The notes under the pieces were generated by a model. It saw only the letters and a program-made list of their open reading frames with translations. It was not told the origin of the DNA and searched no databases. A stretch of DNA of 64,000 nucleotides from Rhodococcus sp. 06-235-1A (GTDB lineage: Bacteria > Actinomycetota > Actinomycetes > Mycobacteriales > Mycobacteriaceae), in the NCBI RefSeq assembly GCF_002258785.1, contig NZ_NOYI01000006.1:20251-84250 (forward strand). The letters run 5' to 3'. The translations under genes were made by a program, and so were the position numbers. Of this stretch, positions 57,684-64,000 are shown in pieces (the first letter of the stretch is position 1; the number at the start of each line of letters is the position of its first letter).

Positions 57684-58422
57684 CCCCACCACCGTCGACA
57701 ACTGCATCGACGTCCGCGACCTCACGAAATCGTTCGGGGAAAAGCTTGTGCTCGACGGCATTTCGTTCGCCGCACAGCCCGGCGAATTCGTCTCGATCAT
57801 CGGACCCAGCGGCTCCGGCAAGAGCACGGTGTTCAATATGCTGGCCGGACTCGACCGACCGGATTCCGGCACTGTTCGCGTCCCGCCGTGCGCCTACATG
57901 CCGCAGAAGGACTTGTTGTTTCCCTGGCGATCCGTGCTGGACAACACCACGCTCGGTCTCGAAGTGCAGGGAGTCGCGAAGAAGGAGGCACGGGCCAGGG
58001 CATGGGAGTTGTTCCCGGTGTTCGGCCTCGACGGGTACGAGTCTGCCAGGCCCGCCGAGCTCTCCGGCGGTATGCGCCAACGCGCTGCACTGCTGCGCAC
58101 GGTGGTGCAGGGACGATCGGTGCTCCTGCTCGATGAGCCGTTCGGCGCACTCGACTCTCTGACTCGTAGCGACATGCAAGCGTGGTTGCAGCAGGTGTGG
58201 TCGGAGTTTCGGTGGACGGTGCTGATGGTCACCCACGACATCCGCGAGGCGGTCTACCTCTCCGACCGCGTGATCGTCCTCTCTCCCCGGCCCGCCCATG
58301 TACGACGGCAGGTCGAGGTGACGCTTCCCCGACCACGCGGACTCGACATCGTGACGACTCCCCAGTTCGCCGCAGTCGAGAAGCAGCTGATGGATGTTCT
58401 GCTCAGCGCATCCAAGCCCTGA
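57676..58422 (+). CDS. thiZ: ABC transporter ATP-binding protein (ThiZ-like)
   Basis: A 248-residue ATPase. Walker A is IGPSGSGKSTVF (about 40-51), the Q-loop PQKDLLFPW, signature LSGGMRQRAALLRTV, Walker B LLLDEPFGALDS, and the His-loop MVTHDIREAVYL. Powers the ThiY/ThiX importer. Last gene of the tenA operon and convergent with the LCP gene. Confidence 0.92.
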   Translation: MSDPTTVDNCIDVRDLTKSFGEKLVLDGISFAAQPGEFVSIIGPSGSGKSTVFNMLAGLDRPDSGTVRVPPCAYMPQKDLLFPWRSVLDNTTLGLEVQGVAKKEARARAWELFPVFGLDGYESARPAELSGGMRQRAALLRTVVQGRSVLLLDEPFGALDSLTRSDMQAWLQQVWSEFRWTVLMVTHDIREAVYLSDRVIVLSPRPAHVRRQVEVTLPRPRGLDIVTTPQFAAVEKQLMDVLLSASKP

Positions 58423-58454
58423 ACAACCGAGCAACCGTTCAATCGACGTAGGGC

Positions 58455-59729
58455 TCAGTCGACGCAGGGAATGCCGCCGTCGCTGTGGACGCCTTCGTCG
58501 GGTGCCGCGGGTAGATCCTGAGCCGGATCCGGTGCCGCGACCTCGACCGGCGCTGCGCTGGTCGGCGTGGGTACCGCTGTGATCGACGGAGTGGGCGGCG
58601 GCACATTGCCGATCAGCCGTGCGGTCTCGGCCCTGATCGCGTCCACATCGACGAGATTGACGTCTTGCCCGTCGACTGTCTCGTAGCCCGTGATGGGCAG
58701 CGTGTAGAAGTCGATGTCGCCCTGCATGACGGCACCGGCCTGCCCGGCGAGAGTCATCGGATCCAGCGATGCGTCGATGACGATGTCGTTCTTGGTGCCC
58801 GCTACCAGCGCGCGTAGTTCGCTGATGTTCGCGAGGATGCCGGAGGAGCTGAGCTTTGCCATCACTCCGGCCACGAAGGCCTGCTGTCGTTTGGTTCGGT
58901 CGAGATCACCGTTGTCGAGGCCGTGGCGTTGCCGTACGAAGGACAAGGCTTGCGAGGCACTCAGTTCTTGCGCTCCCGCGGGGAAGTCAGCGCCCGAGTA
59001 GCTGTCGTCGACCGGATTGTTCAAGCACACCCGAATGGGTCCGACGGCCGTCGCCACATCGTAGAAGCCCAGAAGGTTCACTTCGGCGAAGTGGTCGATC
59101 GGTACGTCGAGCAGATCACGAACTGCTGTCAACGTCGATCGTCGACCTGCTTCCCGCGCTTTCCGCTCACGCTCCGCCGAGTCGGTGACCCCCTGGTCGA
59201 GCAACTCCGTATCGGCGTCGGCCTTGGCGAGTCCGTACGCTTCCTTGATCTTTCGCTTGCCGTATCCGGGTACATCGACGTAATCGTCACGAGGTATCGA
59301 GAGTGCAGTCGCACGGCCACCGTCGGCCGGAAGGTGAACCAACAACAGCGTATTGGTGTTGTATCCGCCCACATCACTGTCGCCGGCGTGCAGCGCATCG
59401 GTGACGAACTCGGCAGGCAGGTCGTTTCCGTCCATGTCCTTGCGGCTGTCGAGGCCGATCAACAAGATGTTGGTGTCTCGGCCGTTGCGACTCGGATCGT
59501 TGTCAGCGATCCCGTCGAGAGCGTCCGAGGTGGTCAATCCCGTGGTGGCCTCGCGGTAGACCGCGAACCCGATCCCGCTCACCGCAATCGAGGCAACGGC
59601 AGCGGTCGCAACGACGACCCGTCCGATCCGAAGCGCGAGACCACGCTGGTGCGACGGTGAGTGGATGCGATGGCGACCCGATCCGTGGTTGCCACGGGTG
59701 GTGTCGTTGCCTGGGCCGTTCGATAGCAC
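58455..59729 (-). CDS. LytR-CpsA-Psr (LCP) family protein
   Basis: A 424-residue cell-envelope enzyme that links arabinogalactan or teichoic-type polymers to peptidoglycan. A short basic cytosolic tail is followed by one membrane helix (about 36-58). The LCP domain shows NILLIGLDSRKD, LSIPRDDYVDVPGYGKRKI, NLLGFYDVATAVGPI and FVRQRHGLDNGDLDRTKRQQ, with the conserved Arg and Asp residues. A Pro/Ala-rich tail ends in a single Cys. Normal family architecture for Actinobacteria. Confidence 0.92.
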   Translation of the reverse strand: MLSNGPGNDTTRGNHGSGRHRIHSPSHQRGLALRIGRVVVATAAVASIAVSGIGFAVYREATTGLTTSDALDGIADNDPSRNGRDTNILLIGLDSRKDMDGNDLPAEFVTDALHAGDSDVGGYNTNTLLLVHLPADGGRATALSIPRDDYVDVPGYGKRKIKEAYGLAKADADTELLDQGVTDSAERERKAREAGRRSTLTAVRDLLDVPIDHFAEVNLLGFYDVATAVGPIRVCLNNPVDDSYSGADFPAGAQELSASQALSFVRQRHGLDNGDLDRTKRQQAFVAGVMAKLSSSGILANISELRALVAGTKNDIVIDASLDPMTLAGQAGAVMQGDIDFYTLPITGYETVDGQDVNLVDVDAIRAETARLIGNVPPPTPSITAVPTPTSAAPVEVAAPDPAQDLPAAPDEGVHSDGGIPCVD

Positions 59730-59749
59730 CTCGCCAGGCTACTCGGCTC

Positions 59750-60406
59750 TCACCTGGGCAATGCTCCGCCCAACTGCAGCGCGAGGTCGTCGACGGCCGA
59801 ATACGCGGCCTCGAGATTGGCGCGAGCCTGCGGAATCTGCGGTGCGAGTGCTGGTACACGCTCGGCGAGCGTCAGGTCGATCGGAACGAAATGGACGTCC
59901 ATACCAAGTGCGACGCCGAGAACCTGACGTAGCTGCGCCGTGGTGTGGTCGGCGGATTCGCCTTCGGTACCGGGGGTGTAGTCGTTGCCACGACTGGTCA
60001 CCACGACTGCAGGTTTGCCGACGAGGGGTGCCGTACGGGTGTCGAAGGGCACGGTGATTCCAGGAACGTGCACGTAGTCGATCCACGCCTTCAGGGTCGA
60101 CGGTATCGACCAGTTGTACATCGGCGCACCGATCAACACCACGTCGGCCGAGATCAGTTCCTCGATCAGTTCGATCTGCAGCGCCTCGGCGGAAGCCTCG
60201 ACGGTTTCGTCTGCGGTGCGCAGATGGGGTGCCCAGTGCAGTGCCGAGGTGGGCAAGTGCGGCAGCGGATTCAGGTGCAGGTCACGATGAATCACCGAAT
60301 GGTCGGTGCCGATCGCATGCCAGTCGTCAGAGAATCGGGCAGTCACGCGGCGGCTGACCGAACGAGCCGGGTCGGCGGACGAATCGAGGTGCAACAACTG
60401 CGGCAC
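59750..60406 (-). CDS. azoR: FMN-dependent NADH azoreductase
   Basis: A 218-residue flavodoxin-like protein. LHLDSSADPARSVSRRVTARF forms the FMN-phosphate loop, and APMYNWSIPSTLKAWIDYVH with VTSRGNDY complete the flavin site. AzoR enzymes reduce quinones and azo compounds, probably protecting against electrophiles. GTG start at 60406 with AGGAG upstream. Confidence 0.9.
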   Translation of the reverse strand: MPQLLHLDSSADPARSVSRRVTARFSDDWHAIGTDHSVIHRDLHLNPLPHLPTSALHWAPHLRTADETVEASAEALQIELIEELISADVVLIGAPMYNWSIPSTLKAWIDYVHVPGITVPFDTRTAPLVGKPAVVVTSRGNDYTPGTEGESADHTTAQLRQVLGVALGMDVHFVPIDLTLAERVPALAPQIPQARANLEAAYSAVDDLALQLGGALPR

Positions 60407-60472
60407 TGAAACACTCCTTGTGAGTCGGGGTGCCTCGAGCCTATGCGTACTGCCCGCTTCTACTCTGGTCGA

Positions 60473-60835
60473 ATGGACTTCCGATTCGTCGTGCCTGCTC
60501 TCGCATCGCGCGCGGCCGCACTGCTCTCATCAGTCGTGCACGACCGGACCAGCGCGGACGTCGAGGTCAGGATCGGAGATTCGACGGTGCACCTCGACGA
60601 CGAAACACGCGGTGCGGTGCTCGAACTCCTCATCCAGCTGGCTACCGGCAGAGCGGTCGCGATCGGCACAGTCGACGAACTGCTGACGACCTCGCAAGCC
60701 GCAGAAGTACTCGGCGTGTCCGACACCTACGTCAGACGGTTGGCCGATTCAGGCGACTTGCCGATCGAGATGCGCGGAACTCATCGACGATTTCGGCTCG
60801 AAGATCTGCTGCGGCAGCGCGATCGATTCCGCTGA
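60473..60835 (+). CDS. Excisionase-family HTH DNA-binding protein, orphan
   Basis: A 120-residue protein. The C-terminal MerR-type helix-turn-helix reads TSQAAEVLGVSDTYVRRLAD (about 73-92), followed by GTHRRFRLEDLL. This arrangement is typical of antitoxin-like proteins encoded next to PIN-domain toxins. No PIN gene follows; the next gene converges after 16 bases. It may be a stand-alone regulator or a leftover antitoxin. ATG 60473 (MDFRFVVPAL) is chosen over an upstream start. Confidence 0.78.
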   Translation: MDFRFVVPALASRAAALLSSVVHDRTSADVEVRIGDSTVHLDDETRGAVLELLIQLATGRAVAIGTVDELLTTSQAAEVLGVSDTYVRRLADSGDLPIEMRGTHRRFRLEDLLRQRDRFR

Positions 60836-60851
60836 CGTCTGCCGCGGGCAG

Positions 60852-61172
60852 TCAGCCGGCCTCACGCTCGAAGTGCTCGGACTGGACAGTCATCAGATCA
60901 CGGAACGCCTGCCCGGCAGCCATCCACAACTGCTCGGAGTCGATGTAGTCGACACCGCGGATCTCGACGTCACCCAGGTAGGCACCGACATCCACCGACA
61001 GCATTCCGATCACGGACGACACGTCGGAATCGAGATAGGTGGATTGCGTGTTCTGTAGTTCACGAAACTGGGTTGCGAAGAACTCGGCTGGAATTCGTCG
61101 ATCGACGAACTGCGCGATGAGGAACAGGAAACGCGACGCGTGAGCTGAGCCCGACCGGAAAAAATGATCCAT
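60852..61172 (-). CDS. Colicin D immunity-like small protein
   Basis: A 106-residue helical protein. FLFLIAQFVDRRIPAEFFATQF then DVGAYLGDVEIRGVDYIDSE (shortened here: AYLGDVEIRGVDYID) resembles the immunity protein family of tRNase colicins, with the acidic D-x-AY..D pattern. No toxin gene is adjacent. GGGGAGAGG precedes ATG 61172. An SOS-box-like palindrome lies 92 bases upstream. The family call is by pattern only. Confidence 0.6.
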   Translation of the reverse strand: MDHFFRSGSAHASRFLFLIAQFVDRRIPAEFFATQFRELQNTQSTYLDSDVSSVIGMLSVDVGAYLGDVEIRGVDYIDSEQLWMAAGQAFRDLMTVQSEHFEREAG

Positions 61173-61263
61173 GGTGAATACCTCTCCCCACGGTCGACAG
61201 CACCCCTCGCACTGTCGACCGTTGAGCTCGCTGATACCCGAATTACGATGCACGGACGAACTC

Positions 61264-61279
61264 TCGAACAACGATTCGA
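61264..61279. promoter_or_regulatory. SOS-box-like (LexA) palindrome
   Basis: TCGAACAACGATTCGA matches the mycobacterial LexA element TCGAAC-N4-GTTCGA at 11 of 12 positions. It lies 92 bases before the start of the immunity-like gene and within the promoter region of that gene. Confidence 0.5.
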
Positions 61280-61402
61280 CCCAGGGGCTAAAGAGGGAGC
61301 TCGTCCTACCAGCGTCAGGTTAATCGGACCTTTGTCCCGTTTTCACGGTAAATGCCGATTTCGTGAGGAGTCACAACAAAGCCGTCGCGAGTTTTTACTT
61401 CT

Positions 61403-62173
61403 CTACTGAAACGATCCCAGCGGGGCACGATCAGGGGTGTCCAGCTGCCAGAACTGCCAGCCGTCACGCTCTTCGACGTCGCCGCTGATGTGCGTGGCCA
61501 CAGCGCTGGCAGCAACGGACGGGTTGTCGAACCGTCTGCCTTCCATCGGTCCAGCGGTGATCTCGAGTCGCTGAGTCTCGGGGTCGTAGCGTCCGCTCAG
61601 GCGGTATCCCTCGCAGTCGGCGACCACCCGCACCCGATTGTCGATGACCTCCTCCTCCACCGCAGCCTTGGCCGACTTGCGGGGTGCCTTCACCCGCGGG
61701 GTACGAACCCACGTCTGTTCGGGACCGACATCGATGGTGGCGTCCAGGGTCGAGCTCAGCCCCAACAGGTCCCACCGCTCGCTGCCGTGCGCAACCCGGT
61801 CCACGGCGATCGCATGATGACCGGTCCTGGTGCGGAGGGGCGAATCCTGAACCCAGAGATCGACTTCTCCGCGAATATCGGTGGCCATCTCTTCCGAGGA
61901 AACCACATAGAAGCGCGGCTCTTCGTTCGCGAGGTCGACGAACACCCAGTAGGACGATCCGGTGTCGTCACTCTCGAGCGACTCGTCCTGCCGACGTGCC
62001 TTCCAGTCCCCTGCCACTTTCGATCGCACTCGAACGATGCACGAGGACTTGCCGTCCATCGACCAGACCTGAACGGGGTTGCGGCGCGATGTCGTCAGCC
62101 GCTCCGCACGCCCACCGCGCTGCGTGACAGTTCGTATGAATGCCTTGATTCCCCGGTCGGATGTGTCTTCCAC
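61403..62173 (-). CDS. Hypothetical protein with restriction-associated features
   Basis: A 256-residue protein without a firm family. Residues 1-125 contain VWSMDGKSSCIVRVRSKV and SSYWVFVDLANEEPRFYVV, a pattern seen in PD-(D/E)XK-like or related restriction-associated domains. The C-terminal RFDNPSVAASAVATHISG and GWQFWQL resemble a RAMA/DUF4357-type domain that accompanies methylases and nucleases. No restriction genes are adjacent. A start at 62173 is weakly supported. Confidence 0.7.
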   Translation of the reverse strand: MEDTSDRGIKAFIRTVTQRGGRAERLTTSRRNPVQVWSMDGKSSCIVRVRSKVAGDWKARRQDESLESDDTGSSYWVFVDLANEEPRFYVVSSEEMATDIRGEVDLWVQDSPLRTRTGHHAIAVDRVAHGSERWDLLGLSSTLDATIDVGPEQTWVRTPRVKAPRKSAKAAVEEEVIDNRVRVVADCEGYRLSGRYDPETQRLEITAGPMEGRRFDNPSVAASAVATHISGDVEERDGWQFWQLDTPDRAPLGSFQ

Positions 62174-62360
62174 GGATTGCCACCTTCAGCCTCGAGAGCG
62201 CCCCGTACTTATGAAGAGAGGTGTTGCGACGGGTGGCGCCTGCACGACTCGGTTTCCCTCACCCTACTGCTTCGACCCTCGCTCGAGTAACCGCCGAACA
62301 CCCTGTCCGCCAAGTGCCGGTTACCGTGAAGACACCGAACTTCTCCCAGGAGGCACCACG

Positions 62361-62645
62361 ATGTCTGCGACGATCACCCACGACAACGCCGACCACCGGT
62401 TCGAGATCTACGTCGACTCCGAGTTGGCCGGCTACTCCGAGTACCTCGAACGGGACGGAATCAGGACGTTCCATCACACAGTGACTCTTCCGCATTTTCG
62501 TGGACGGGGATTCGCCGCTGCCCTCACCGAGCACGCCCTCGATGACACCAGCATGCAAGGACTCCGTGTCGTCCCTGCATGCTGGTTCGTTCGCGACTTC
62601 ATCGAAGCAGCGGGAGACAAGTATTCCGATCTCGTCCAGCACTGA
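62361..62645 (+). CDS. Small GNAT-fold N-acetyltransferase (YjdJ-like)
   Basis: A 94-residue acetyltransferase of the minimal YjdJ/human GTNAT1-like type. The acetyl-CoA loop is HFRGRGFAAALTEHAL (about 47-62), and VVPACWFVRDFI contains the conserved cysteine. ATG 62361 has CAGGAGG upstream. The substrate is unknown. It converges with the next small gene after 3 bases. Confidence 0.88.
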   Translation: MSATITHDNADHRFEIYVDSELAGYSEYLERDGIRTFHHTVTLPHFRGRGFAAALTEHALDDTSMQGLRVVPACWFVRDFIEAAGDKYSDLVQH

Positions 62646-62648
62646 CCG

Positions 62649-62870
62649 TCAGCGCAGCGAGGACGCCCCCGCGCCGAGATCCAACTCGGATTCCGCAGGC
62701 TCCCAAACAGTGAGTGCTTCGTCGTCATCGATCTCTCGAGCGGCCGAGTTCGGTGTGCTCGCAACCTTGTTCGCTGCCCTTTCTGCTGCAACCCGTAGCC
62801 GTTCGTAGTTTCGCACGCCACGTGCGGCGCGTTGTCGGTGTTCGTTCAAGATCTGCTCGTACTGGTACAT
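62649..62870 (-). CDS. Small hypothetical protein, 73 residues
   Basis: Begins MYQYEQILNEHRQRAARGVR, a basic helical start, and ends acidic. ATG 62870 follows AGGAGAACAC, a good ribosome site. No family recognised. It is the last gene before the rRNA operon end. Confidence 0.65.
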   Translation of the reverse strand: MYQYEQILNEHRQRAARGVRNYERLRVAAERAANKVASTPNSAAREIDDDEALTVWEPAESELDLGAGASSLR

Positions 62871-63901
62871 GTGTTCTCCTACAACAAGAATGGACGCCGA
62901 ACACAGCACACTGCCGCGTGGCGAAGAATCCGAAGGGCTACACATCACCTTCGGCCCGAAGCTCTACTCAGAGAGCTTGATCGGCAACTATCACAGACCG
63001 CGTACAGACGACTCGCCGGTCTGCATTCTCAGATTCTGCTGTCACTGTCCACCTCCACGGTCTCTGCGATGTGCTTGTTCGACGATCATGCACGGTCTCG
63101 ACAACGAACTCCACCGAATTAATTTGCCCAAGAGCAAGGATGGGCATGCCGTGTCGAATCCCTTTGCACGACGGATGCTTTCGGGCTGAACCACAGTTCC
63201 GGGCGCACTCGGCCCTAGGATCGATGCCGCCGGCGTCCGAGCGGAGTACTGCAGCTTCGACGCTGCCGAACACATACCCGTCGGATCGAACGTGTAAGCG
63301 GTCACGACTGCATATGCGCTCGCGTGTCTCAGATGCGCGGGGGCTGGTGAGCGGTCGGGCTGCGACAGTGCGAGCGCCCGGCGAATGCGCGACGGATGGC
63401 GAATGCACGCGCGTTTGTTCGGACGACCCGTCGCACGCGGTTGTCGGGGTGACGGGAAGCTGGAGTGACGCCGACACCCGGATCCGGCCGGTCAGGTGTC
63501 TGCGAATGCGCGCGCGTGTGTCAGGTGCGCGGGAAATGGTCGGTGGTCCGGGTGCGATTGTGCGCGCCGATGGCGAATGCGCGCGCGTTTGTTCGGACGA
63601 TCCGTCGCACGCGGTTGTCGGGGTGACGGGAAGCTGGAGTGACGCCGACACCCGGATCCGGCCGGTGAGGTGTCTGCGAATGCGCGCGCGTGTGTCAGGT
63701 GCGCGGGAAATGGTCGGTGGTCCGGGTGCGATTGTGCGCGCGGACAGCGAATGCGCGCGCGTTCGCCATAGACGCAGAGCTGCTGTGTGCGGAGTCGACT
63801 CCCGCGGTGTTCGAGGACACGAACCCGAGTATGCGCCGGGGGTGGGTGTGGCGGTTGCGTGTGTGGGTTGGGCTGTGGGGGTGATGTTTCGAAATGCAGA
63901 G
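62871..63901. other. 1-kb non-coding region beside the rRNA operon
   Basis: No supportable gene is present. Several open frames cross the 174-bp repeat but have a low-complexity composition and no ribosome sites. The central and right part is GCGCGC-rich tandem repeat DNA; the left part shows nothing recognisable. Confidence 0.6.
63397..63763 (+). repeat. 174-bp tandem repeat, two full units and a partial third
   Basis: Unit 1 (63397-63570) and unit 2 (63571-63744) are nearly identical, and a partial third begins at 63745. Markers such as AAGCTGGAGT (63457 and 63631) and TCCGGGTGCG (63547 and 63721) recur exactly 174 bases apart. A diverged earlier copy is traceable from about 63309 (TGCGCTCGCGTGTCTCAG, ATGCGCGGG). 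GCGCGCGT blocks are frequent. Not a known insertion element. Confidence 0.9.
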
Positions 63902-63928
63902 AACCCCCGACCGTGGTGGTCGGGGGTT
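63902..63928 (-). terminator. Terminator of the rRNA operon
   Basis: AACCCCCGACC (63902-63912) pairs perfectly with GGTCGGGGGTT (63918-63928). It lies 16 bases beyond the 5S gene; on the minus strand the stem is followed by TCTCTGCATTTC. Confidence 0.85.
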
Positions 63929-63943
63929 GTCTGGTTGAAGTTG

Positions 63944-64000
63944 TGTTCGGCGGTGTCCTACTCTCCCACACCCTGTCGAGTGCAGTACCATCGGCGCTGG
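63944..64000 (-). rRNA. rrf: 5S ribosomal RNA, 3' part (partial)
   Basis: The minus strand reads the conserved 5S 3' half: CGATGGTACTGCACTCGACA, GGGTGTGGGAGAGTAGG and ACACCGCCGAACA. The gene continues beyond the window, so the rRNA operon ends here and is transcribed leftwards. Confidence 0.93.

Noticed and set aside
62968..63651. Minus-strand frame spanning the tandem repeat with repeated peptide ASLQLPVTPTTACDG
   Set aside because: The repetition only reflects the 174-bp DNA repeat. There is no ribosome site or family, and the frame is lost in the repeat flanks.
63300..63770. CRISPR array
   Set aside because: The unit is 174 bases and directly tandem. There are no short repeats with unique spacers and no cas genes.

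Overview
The window is a high-GC actinobacterial chromosome segment, most likely from Rhodococcus or a close member of the Nocardiaceae. The main evidence is the gene order argS-lysA-hom-thrC-thrB-rho, which matches the mycobacterial/nocardial chromosome. Supporting points are GTG/TTG starts, an F420-type LLM oxidoreductase, dispersed fatty-acid and CoA enzymes and LytR-CpsA-Psr cell-wall genes. Genus-level assignment is inference; there is no 16S sequence here. Nothing looks like a prophage, plasmid, insertion sequence or CRISPR array. Most genes are chromosomal housekeeping or catabolic genes in tightly overlapping operons.

Layout. 1-7.1 kb: minus-strand amino-acid operon argS-lysA-hom-thrC-thrB followed by the start of rho. 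7.3-13.7 kb: a DUF3105/DUF305 membrane pair, tRNA-Arg(CCG), a coiled-coil protein, a methyltransferase, tRNA-Cys(GCA), a DUF2254 membrane protein, a MarR regulator and an Hsp70-like ATPase. 13.7-19.1 kb: minus-strand valine/isobutyrate operon (mmsA, acyl-CoA dehydrogenase, 3-hydroxyisobutyryl-CoA hydrolase, mmsB, enoyl-CoA hydratase). 19.2-22.8 kb: SWIM zinc-finger protein plus SNF2 helicase. 22.9-25.4 kb: an MDR oxidoreductase, a secreted HNH-type nuclease and a shikimate dehydrogenase-like protein. 25.4-30.3 kb: N-acetylglucosamine uptake and catabolism (nagB, nagA, split PTS IIC/IIB/IIA, DasR/NagR-like GntR regulator) with three dre-like operators. 30.4-34.9 kb: BenE transporter, thioesterase, phosphotransferase, a small orphan protein, a long gene-poor spacer and a membrane protein. 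35.0-37.8 kb: three-subunit pntAA-pntAB-pntB transhydrogenase. 38.1-41.1 kb: HIT protein, S51 peptidase, a second copy of the small orphan family and an FAD-linked oxidase.

41.2-49.4 kb: an eight-gene minus-strand operon. It joins a beta-ureidopropionase-like amidase, a dihydropyrimidinase/hydantoinase, an F420-type LLM oxidoreductase, an ABC importer (two permeases, one ATPase, one NMT1/THI5-type binding protein) and a class III aminotransferase. This looks like uptake and reductive degradation of pyrimidines, hydantoins or N-carbamoyl compounds. No classical dihydropyrimidine dehydrogenase is present in the window. 49.5-55.0 kb: ATP-dependent DNA ligase, carboxylesterase, lipoprotein and sugar MFS transporter. 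55.0-58.4 kb: a TPP riboswitch ahead of tenA and a ThiY/X/Z-type importer, a thiamin-pyrimidine salvage operon. 58.5-62.9 kb: LCP protein, azoreductase, an orphan excisionase-like HTH protein, a colicin-immunity-like protein with an SOS-box-like site upstream, an orphan protein with RAMA/PDDEXK-like features, a GNAT protein and a small protein. 62.9-64 kb: about 1 kb of non-coding DNA with a 174-bp tandem repeat, then a terminator and the 3' end of a 5S rRNA gene on the minus strand.

The most interesting leads are the F420 oxidoreductase inside the pyrimidine/hydantoin operon, the possible SOS control of the immunity-like gene, the two-member orphan small-protein family, the gene-free spacer with a perfect CRP-type site and a terminator, and the tandem repeat beside the rRNA operon.
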